Assembly (NCBI GenBank): GCA_037039685.1
Contig: JAWNGF010000017.1
Coordinates: 310,001-374,000 of the forward strand
DNA from: Ceratobasidium sp. AG-K
Lineage: Eukaryota > Basidiomycota > Agaricomycetes > Cantharellales > Ceratobasidiaceae
Direction: 5' to 3'
Length of the DNA stretch: 64,000 bases
Shown here: positions 56,196 to 64,000 of the stretch, one piece after another
Numbering within the stretch: position 1 is the stretch's first letter
Layout: each line of letters opens with the position of its first letter
The notes under the pieces: model-generated
Told to the model about the DNA's origin: nothing
Seen by the model: only the letters and a program-made list of their open reading frames with translations
Databases searched by the model: none
Translations under genes and position numbers: made by a program

Positions 56196-56499
56196 TGCGG
56201 CATCCAAGATTATATGATGGACATGAACAAGGAGAACGAGCAAACCACACGAGAGCGTGGATCAGAAGAGCCTAGATCCTCGAGCACTAATCTGGTGCGC
56301 ATACAAAGGGGTTCTGGACAGCACGCCGCTAAATCAAGAAATCGATGACTTCGTTTGTTCCTCGAGGGCTTGCGAAGCCTCTTCACCATGATTCATAAGT
56401 ACGACTGAGTTCATCCATAGCGCATCGGTGCACTCTCCTTGCCTCGACGTGAGTAAAAGAATCCGGCCTAATATTGGATATACTAACGCGTTGAATGAG

Positions 56500-57050
56500 T
56501 AGATGACGTCTTACACGAGCGGATTTGTCCTCACCTCGGATCAGGTCAAACAACTCATGACTATATATTATCTTCATTCAAAGGGCACGGTATGTATCCA
56601 ACCCATCTTCGCGACTGACGCTCCCCATCCCCGTATTCGCCGCTCAAGGTGCATGGCGATATCAAAGCGGTGAGTGATGGTCGGTTAGATTAATAGAGTC
56701 TGACAAACAAAATAAACGACGAAGTCTGATTTTTTAGTTTCGCAAAGCGCAGTTGTTAAATTGGCAGACTTTGACCACTCAATCATGACGGATGGTAGCA
56801 TTATGCTCTCTGAAACCAGCCACGTCAGAGGTGGCACGTTCCGCTGGATGGTCAGTCAATGGTCATATTTCGTATTTCAGCAGACGAGCTAATCTCGTTT
56901 GTCGGCTCCTGGGCTGGTCATATCGGCGACCCCACACCGGAGGAGAAAGCGAAGCGATGTATATGCGCTAGGAATGGTCAGCAACGCGAGATTATCCCTC
57001 AATATTGGCTCACTCACATATAAATCCCCCTCAGACTTTGCTTGTGAGTA
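56500..57050 (+). pseudogene. protein kinase relic 2
   Basis: Kinase landmarks in order on the plus strand: an alpha-E helix ending YYLHSKGT (about 56563-56590), the catalytic loop VHGDIKA (56649-56669), VVKLADFDHSIMTDG with the magnesium-binding LADFD in place of DFG (about 56752-56800), a GGTFRWM activation segment (about 56833-56850), and RKRSDVYALGM (about 56946-56977). The N-lobe is absent, the NVLI part after HGDIKA is missing, and the last motifs are in another frame. It is a fragment of the same kind of fungal Tyr-kinase-like family as the relic at 9.2-10.1 kb but on the other strand and from a different member. Confidence 0.65.
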
Positions 57051-57865
57051 AAACAGGATTTTATTTGTGTTATTATGTAGGTGTACAACGTACTTCAAAG
57101 AAAAACATACCAGTAGATGTCCATCAGTTGACCCAATTGTGGGTGGCTTGAATTAGCTCCGACATACAGTTTTTTATGCCATCAAAGAGTCAGTCGTCTA
57201 TCAGATGTGACGTTCTCAAAGGAATCTGCGTAGGGAGTGATTGCGAGCGATGGATTGCAGGGTGCTTCGGAATCAAGATCCGGGCTCCTACCGAAACTTT
57301 ACGATACGCTGGTTCCCACCCCAAGGATTTGCTTCCGAACAATCATGCGAGCAAAAGGATCGCCTCTGTGAATCTAAGTAGCTTTAGCTTTAGTCGGTGA
57401 ACGTGGGCATCATGTGAAGCTCAGTGGTTGAGAAAAGTTCCATTATTGAGTCACAAGCTCGCATGGTCATTTCATCACAGGAGGGGGTCGTGCCATCGAG
57501 TAGAGTTCTCAGCGGAATAGTTCGACAGAGGTTCAGGATAGTTCGAGCTACATGACTGTGGTGCTGTTAGCTGAAGACGATAGAGTCGTGCTTGATAGGC
57601 CGGCGAGATATTTCGAGGCGGGCGTATCCAAGCTCAGCCTTAAGCATAATAAACACACCAAAGTCCAAGAGTGCCGTGTGAGAGTTGAATAGAGGGGCGA
57701 GGGGTGGTTAGCAACAAGCAAAATGGATACCAGCAAGATAGCCAAATCGAATCGATACCAGCGGTCGTGGAGCATAATCAGGTTTTCAGCTATTTCAAGT
57801 GATGAGAGAAGCACCCTGAGTCAGCAATACTGTAAATCAAATCAAATTTATCGCTGCTCTCTTCC
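57051..57865. other. intergenic
   Basis: 815 bases before the NOL8-like gene. Minus and plus frames are short and unrecognised. Confidence 0.4.
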
Positions 57866-59823
57866 ATGTCAACCACTCGGCTTCATATCTCGGGTCTCAC
57901 TCCGGCAATTTCAGAGAATGACTTGAAGCAGCGGTTCTCTACGTTTGGTGAGGTCAAGGGCGTCGATGGCGTTGGGAAGTTGGATGGCGTTGGTGAGTAA
58001 GGCAACAGCTGTGCTTGGCCTCGGCTCAGTTTGGGGAAATAGGTCGGCCGAGAAAGTTTGCGTATCTGACTTTGGAGACTACTCAGCCTAAGCTTTCTCG
58101 ATGTGAGCTTGTATTTTCTTACAACCTTCGGCAAATGTTGACATAGTCGATATAAGGCATGAACCTTTTGAATGGGTCGACATGGAAAGGGGCCAAACTA
58201 AGAATTGGAGAAGCCAAACCTGACTATCTCGCTCGGTATGATCTATTATCCTCTTACATATATTTGCTAACTCTCATTACTAGTCATGAGCGCGAGACAA
58301 ATCCTCCCCCGCCCGCGCCTCGCCCCAAGCTAGATCCCCTCGCTCGTCGACGGGCTCGATTAAAGTTCCGACTCAGAGCACGACGACTTTTACGAGGAAC
58401 ACAAGGGAAACACTCGAAGGATATGCTTCCAATCACCCTCGAAACCGTTTCGAAACATAAAGTGGGTTTTTCATTACGTTTGACTTTCATTAAGCTGACG
58501 ATCCCTAGGGATGGCGTCGAACCCCGCTAGACCACCTCATCCGTCCAATGCGAATGCGTCCATTACGACCACTTTCCCCCCACCCTCTCCAAACTCCGAG
58601 CTCAACCGAAAACGAAAACGAAAATAAATAAAAAGGAACGCAAAAAGTGGGAGTTGAACAGAGCCAGGTACACGGTGATTGACCCTGCGAGATATGGGGC
58701 TATTCATTTGATGGCCGAGGGCGGGTTGTTGGGTGCGGAGGTATTGGTTGGACAGGAAGATGTGCGGGTGAAGGATGTGCCAGTCATTGAGGAGATGTCG
58801 AGGAGGAGCGAGTCGAGTCAGGAATCCTGAGGACGAAGAAGAATCACCTTCAACCCTACCTACGCCAGTGGCTGCACCCACATCCAAACCCCCACCAACG
58901 ACAAAGCAACCCACACCTCCGATCCAGCAATCGATTCAACCCCAGCCCAGTCAACCTCTCTCGATCGCCACTCACCCAGCCGACTCTGACCCTTCGGTTT
59001 CACTTGCACAAGAAAAGGCTGGTGCACTCGCACTACTTGGAGGAATGTTTGGTGACGGAGAGTGGGATGGAAGGGAGAGCGTTAGTGGGGATGAGAGCAG
59101 GGTGGTCAGCACGAAATGGAGGTGGACGAGGCAGATGTGGGATACGAGTGGTGAGCGGGGGGAAGAGCAAGTGGTACCTGAGCCTCAAGAGGAGGACGGC
59201 ATGGAGGAGGTTGAGCAAATGATATCCAAGGAGCAAGTCGACGAAGAAGAGTCGAGTGAGAGCGAGGAACAGGCCGAGGACGACCCTGCTCAGCAAAACT
59301 ACAACTCACTCAAGGATATGTTCAAGCCCCAAGAAGACTCGGGTACGTCCCTCAGACTTGCTAGATTCTCCTATGTCCAAGCTAACATTTCTTCCACCAG
59401 GCGGTTTCTCCCTTGGTTTAGATATTGAGCTCGACCCCGACGCAGAGTCGTACCTCCCGGCCTCGATCCAACCTGAACCCCAGCCAGAGCCCATTCTTCG
59501 ACCTGTCGCACCAACCACAAGCACGACTCAAATTCGAACAATCCAGTTTACCCCCGACCCTAAAGCGATGTTCTTTTTCCCTGGTGTAGGAAAGAAGGAC
59601 GTGTTTAGTGTGATTAGCGAGGGTGGATGGGAGTGGCCGCATCCTGGGACTTCGTGAGCATCGTGTCCGGGTGGTATTACTTGTGACTAAATGTGTTATT
59701 AGGGATGAGATTAGGGCCAAGTGGGATAAAGAAAAGGCCGAGCTGACGAGGGAGTATACTCGGAGGCATCGGGAGGCGATCAAGAAGAAGAGGAGAGGTG
59801 GGGGTGCGAGGGAAGAAGTTTAA
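57866..59823 (+). pseudogene. NOL8/Nop8-like RRM protein with two frameshifts
   Basis: Exons: 57866-57992, 58043-58102, 58157-58235, 58284-58461, 58509-59342, 59401-59653, 59703-59823. The N-terminus is an RRM: RNP2-like LHISGLTPAISENDLKQRF, VGRPRKFAYLTLETTQPKL (RNP1 region) and LNGSTWKGAKLRIGEAKPDY. Next come a basic segment (RRRARLKFRLRARRLLRG), GWRRTPLDHLIRPMRMRP, an acidic middle (EEESSESEEQAEDDPAQQ) and the conserved tail YNSLKDMFKPQEDSGGFSLG, IQFTPDPKA and EYTRRHREAIKKKRR. Yeast Nop8 and animal NOL8 act in 60S ribosome assembly. In exon 5 the frame slips once between 58600 and 58632 and again near 58820-58835; two single-base corrections would give 549 residues. The gene should be essential, so assembly errors or a second intact copy must be considered. 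Confidence 0.75.
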
Positions 59824-60635
59824 GCGTTGGTGCGGTATGTTTATGCTCAATAAAATCCAATCAAGGTTCACCGCGCTCCCGGTCATAAATCGTTCCTGTC
59901 AGGCACGCTAATTCGACACGTAAATGCACACCAAGGTCGCATGGTTTTGGTCTCACCAATCTATATAGCCTGCAATGATCTGGATACTGAATACAGCCGC
60001 GACAGCCAGACGTTCAGATAAGACACCAGTCAGATAGCGAATACTTTCATCCGCCTCCCGCAGACACGAACGCGAGTCACTTCTCGTATTCAGGTGCAAT
60101 ATCGCGCGAATCCTAGGTGATTCGCGCTATCTAGCGACGTGCATATGGTGAGGTTAGATACTACTTGGTTTACCCACTCTCTTCCGCGGGTCGGCTGCTA
60201 AATGTCGCTGCATATCGCTCACGTAGTACTGCATGTTTGTGTCTCTAGCAGACTTCAGACTCGGATAACAGATCTCCCAAGGAAATATATCGGAAATTTA
60301 GCCAATCATTTGGCCACCTAGCCGTTTTCCACCTGATAGACGATCGAACTGACTACTACAAGATTGGGCCCGTTCTTCGACAAAACGATGATTCGGGATC
60401 GCGCGGGTGGGTTTACACCATTTATCACGCATGAATTCAAATTCAGATTCAAGACTGTTTGAACCACGTGCACGCCATCAAACAAGTTGAGTCTAATTGA
60501 CCAAGCGCCGAGGCACATGCCTCCTGTCATAGAGGGTCAAGGGCGTCTACTTGGCGACCACCCCGTGCCCATATACAAGCAAATACCTTGCCTCTTGAGT
60601 ATCTCGTAGATACTTGAGTCACTGCCTTCACACAT
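59824..60635. other. intergenic
   Basis: 810 bases between the NOL8-like gene and the C2-NACHT gene. Nothing recognised. Confidence 0.4.
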
Positions 60636-62645
60636 ATGGAACACCTCCTCCACCAGGCCATTGCTGTGGCTCTACCACAAAGTGTCGGAGGACGTCTCCG
60701 CCATCGCATCCGAGGTTTGTACTTATGGTGTTTATGCCTATAGTCTTCACCTGTATCGCTCAACCTGCCCTCCCTTCCTTCCGATCCTTTACATTGTTTT
60801 AGAAATCAAGATCGAGCCAACGCCTTCCAAACGTCCAGTTGAACTCGAATTGCTTGTCAATGATGAGAAACTTCATACCTTTCCATCAATTCAGCCAGGT
60901 GATCCACTACATTGGGACCTACAATTATTACCATAGTAAGTGAACGACGTAAGCCACTTGTGTCTATTCTTCACCTGTTCTCTCATGAAGTGATGTATCC
61001 GAATCTTCACGGATTACAATACGAGTGACAGAGAAACGATTCCTCCACCCCAACCGGGTCTTGTCGACCACGTACGTAGTCGGAGCGGCAACAGGGTATA
61101 CTTCGGTAACCCTGAACCTGCGTGCTGATTCGCCGCAGCAAAGTCGCGCAATCTACTCCTTAAGTGCCCGAAGTCGCGTCATTATTGAATTTCCCGACCC
61201 AGGTGAAGTAAGTGGTATGGGGGGCATTCATTGTTATCTTGATGAAAATCTTCAGATCCAACTCGCCTATTCTATGGCTATCATGAGGGCAAGGGCAAGA
61301 GTGGGTAAGGCGCGTGGTCCACTGGAGCATCTAGGAAATGCCCAGCAGGTTTTCGGGGCAATTCTGGGGCTGGGAACCATATTGGCAGACGTAAGCTTGG
61401 TATTATCCACATTATTTGGTAGTTTGGCTACACCGGCCCTTCTCCGTAGCTTAATCCTGCTGTCAAACTGGTAGTGACACTCTTTGAGAAAATGTGGCAG
61501 GTACGTACCACTATCCAGGCACAACCACAGGAGTCAAATATGCTGATTACCGGGGGTATATGCAGTATCTGGGAGAATTACAGCAGAACCACGATGATAT
61601 TAAGACACTGGTTCATGGGCTTAACACACTATTGCCCTTCGTTGACTGGGCCAAAGAACACGTGAAAGAAGGCGCGCTTAATGAGACAACTCCCAAAATG
61701 TTAAACCTTATCGAGGATTCGTCAAACTTTGTCGTAATATATCTATCAGATAACCCCACTGGTATGTTGACTTCTGGCGCATGTCTATTGAATTCAGGTA
61801 AATTAGATGTGTAGCTCGAATTATCCGCGGCATCATCGACAAGAGCGCACCGGATCGGCTAAACGACTTGATGCGACGGCTCGCGGAATTTAAAGAGGAA
61901 TTTGATAGAGGGATCCAAGAGGAGGCGTTTAAGGAAACACTCCGTGCTAGTATGTCTATCATATCAAAGTCTAGGACATACGTATAACGGCCATCCTATA
62001 GAGCAACGGGCGCTCCTTGAAAGGCTGAGCCCAGCTGGTAATTCTCATTACAACCACACTCAGCCCCATCTCGAAGTTGCCCAACAAAAACTAGTCCAAG
62101 ACGTACAAAGTTGGGCTCGGGAACAAGACCAAGGCCAAAATCTGCTCTGGGTGCATGGACCTGTCAGCCAAGACAACAGCTCTATTTCTGCTTCCATTTG
62201 CAGGGCACTCGACGCGGACAAGATTCTGGGTGCTCATTTTTTTTGCAAGCACGATGTCCCGGAGCTTCAGTGCCCAGAAAACATTCTCAACACCCTCGTG
62301 TATAGGCTTGCGACTAAATACGAACCATATGGCAAAATGGTCGCTACTGCAATCGAGGATAATCTTGAACTACCTAGGTCATCACTCGAGGAACGATATA
62401 TTCAACTCCTTGAAAAGCCACTGAGTACACTTGAACGAGAGCATCGACAACCAACTACCAAACTTTTCTTCGTAGTCGATTCCCTTGAAGGGTGCGAGCA
62501 GGGAAGGACCCAGCAGCTATTGCTTACCTACCTACAATTGATTCCTCTCCTCGCACCCTGGATTGGGGTTATCATCACGAGCCACCCGGAATTGGACATC
62601 GCATCGTCTTCCACAATAAATGTGATGATGTATGAATCCGTTTGA
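60636..62645 (+). CDS. C2-like/helical/NACHT-type protein lacking a functional P-loop
   Basis: Seven exons (60636-60714, 60803-60935, 60991-61390, 61450-61500, 61566-61761, 61815-61949, 62002-62645) encode 545 residues with consistent phases. Residues about 27-115 form a beta-rich C2-like domain (IKIEPTPSKRPVELELLVND ... RITIRVTEKRFLHP). A helical region follows (PLEHLGNAQQVFGAILGLGT; LIEDSSNFVVIYLSDNP), of the type found before NACHT in basidiomycete STAND proteins. Then comes the NACHT equivalent: LLWVHGPVSQDNSSISASIC stands where GxxGxGKS/T is expected, and KLFFVVDSLEGC in place of the Walker B DALDEC, followed by WIGVIITSHPE, the FxxTSRPE position. The protein ends at 62645 with no WD40, ankyrin or TPR repeats. 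It may be a decayed allele or a short, nucleotide-independent decoy or regulator. Confidence 0.7.
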
Positions 62646-63139
62646 CTTCAAATTGTGGCATTTCCTGTTATGCTGATAATAATGTCTCCTGGGAACATGT
62701 TGCTTCCGGCGATGCCGCCCACGGGACCCGCCAGTGTATATGCACTTAGGTTTTCTCGAATCTTGTGGCGCAGCCGCTGGCCGTGCTCGCATATTATGTA
62801 TTTTATGATTGAATCTGTAGCAGCTATGGATTATTGAAATATTCCCTCTACCCGTTCCGCTATCCGCTAGCAGTATGAGGGTTTATTGAGAGGGATTGGA
62901 CGCCAAACAGGCCGGCGCTTACGTGAGATTGATTTCGACACTGGTGCTTCAGGTTGTAACCCAGCTGGCCCGATGGCTAAAGTAATAGCCTAGTGAAACC
63001 GGCGACGACGAACCTCTGGGCGGCGGTAACGACCTCGCTCGTGCACCGATGGTGCCTCGACTATTGGCTCCTCGCAGCTAAATAGGATTGTCGGCAACGA
63101 TTCCGAACTCACTTCTATCGAACCGGCTAGTACGAACAG
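62646..63139. other. 3' flank of the C2-NACHT gene
   Basis: About 500 bases before the duplicated NOL8 tail. Frames after the stop are broken and may be remnants of a lost repeat domain; no motif is clear. Confidence 0.3.
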
Positions 63140-63862
63140 TCCCACCCCAGTCCAGCCAGCTTGACGAGGCAGATGTGGGATACGAGGTCATGAGTGGAGA
63201 GAAGGAGAAGGTCGTATCCGAGCCTCAAGAAGCTAAGGATATGGAGGAGGATGAGCAAGTGGTATCCGATGAGGAAATCGACGGAGAAGAGCCGAGTGAG
63301 AGTGATGAGCCAACCGAGACCGACCCCGCTCAACAAAAATACAACTCGCTCAAGGATATGTTCAAACCCCAAGAGGATTCAGGTACGTCCGCTAGTCTCG
63401 CTCGATTCTATAATATTTAATTAACTTATATTCCACTAGGTGGTTTCTCTCTTGGGTTGGACATCGAGCTCGACCCAGACGCAGAATCATATCTCCCCGC
63501 CTCGATCCAACCTGAACCCCAGCCCCAGCAAGTTCTTCAACCCACCGCACCAACCACAAGCACGAGCCAAACTCGGACAATCCAGTTTACCCCCGACCCT
63601 AAAGCGATGGTCTTTTTCCCTGGTGTAGAAAGAAAGGACGTGTTTAGTGTGATTAGTGAGGGTGGATGGGAGTGGCCGCATCCTGGGACTTCGTGAGTAT
63701 CGTGTCCGGGTGGTATTATTTGTGACTAAATGTGTTATTAGGGATGAGATCAGGACCAAGTGGGATAAAGAAAAGGCCGAGCTGACGAGGGAGTATACTC
63801 GGAGGCATCGGGAGGCGGTTAAGAAGAAGAGGATAGGTGGGGGTACGGGGGGAGAGGTGTAA
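63140..63862 (+). pseudogene. 5'-truncated duplicate of the NOL8-like gene
   Basis: This reproduces the 3' part of the gene ending at 59823, about 4 kb away on the same strand. It starts at TTGACGAGGCAGATGTGGGA (matching about 59115-59140) and ends at the homologous stop (63860-63862). The two introns (63383-63439 and 63693-63741) and exons are kept. Protein blocks SESDEPTETDPAQQKYNSLK, GGFSLGLDIELDPDAESYLP, TIQFTPDPKAMVFFPGVERK and EYTRRHREAVKKKR are nearly identical to the parent. A 5' end and RRM are absent and the match stops at the terminus. Introns show it arose by DNA duplication, not by retrocopying. Confidence 0.85.
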
Positions 63863-64000
63863 ACTGGGGTTTGAACTCGTCGCAAATACTCCAGCTACGT
63901 GCTCTCGCTAGTTAGGCACTCTTATACTAGACCTATGTGAACCAGGTCCTGGACACTGTGGGGTCTCAGGTTACTGAATAACATTAGCAAAGCGCGCTGA
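63863..64000. other. window edge
   Basis: Last 138 bases; nothing recognised. Confidence 0.3.

Noticed and set aside
1..64000. CRISPR arrays, bacterial operons, phage genes
   Set aside because: The sequence is eukaryotic, with spliceosomal introns throughout; no regular spaced repeats were seen.

Overview
This window looks like nuclear DNA of an agaricomycete basidiomycete, most like the plant-associated Rhizoctonia/Ceratobasidiaceae group. The reasons are dense introns of about 47-60 nt with near-universal GT..CTRAY..AG signals, NACHT-WD40, DUF6535, DUF6589 and DUF4336 families, fungal P450s, and many decayed gene copies. The species assignment is inference. All exon models were built by hand by matching splice signals to protein continuity; for most genes the exon lengths sum to a multiple of three.

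Layout. 1-3.5 kb: a decayed coding relic (+) and a DUF6589 transposon-type pseudogene (-). 4.1-8.8 kb: an NLR-like gene (MLKL-like helical N-terminus, NACHT, 14 WD40 repeats) broken by one missing G. 9.2-10.1 kb: a protein kinase relic (-). 11.7-12.6 kb: a Ser/Pro-rich protein. 14.8-15.1 kb: the tail of a LINE reverse transcriptase. 15.3-16.0 kb: a small secreted protein. 17.3-18.0 kb: a Ser/Thr-rich protein. 20.4-22.6 kb: a secreted GH30 endo-beta-1,6-glucanase. 22.8-24.2 kb: pyridoxal kinase. 24.8-26.3 kb: a 2-oxoglutarate dioxygenase. 28.0-33.8 kb: two tandem P450s. 34.2-36.9 kb: a WW/FF-domain splicing or elongation factor. 37.4-42.7 kb: three tandem DUF4336 genes. 43.1-44.0 kb: a RecQ-type helicase relic and a foldback element. 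44.2-48.2 kb: a DUF6535 membrane protein with an internal stop. 48.7-50.5 kb: squalene synthase ERG9 (-). 50.6-51.3 and 55.6-56.1 kb: two broken copies of an unknown family. 51.7-52.0 kb: a LINE tail with poly-A and a 14-bp target-site duplication. 53.6-55.0 kb: a BTB protein. 56.5-57.0 kb: a second kinase relic. 57.9-59.8 kb: a NOL8/Nop8-like RNA-binding protein with two frameshifts; its 3' part is duplicated at 63.1-63.9 kb. 60.6-62.6 kb: a C2-helical-NACHT protein that has lost its P-loop.

The window mixes conserved housekeeping genes (ERG9, pyridoxal kinase, WW/FF factor, NOL8) with a fast-turnover layer of NLR-like, kinase, DUF and P450 genes. The clearest structural signals are six GC-AG introns (about 110 introns modelled), a GT-to-GC donor change in one of three tandem paralogues, microexons of 7, 14 and 15 nt, an exact intron gain/loss between the tandem P450s, and a textbook LINE insertion. 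I found no clear new multi-gene system. The best candidates for new biology are the DUF4336 trio with its duplicated promoter, and the NLR-like genes caught at different stages of decay.
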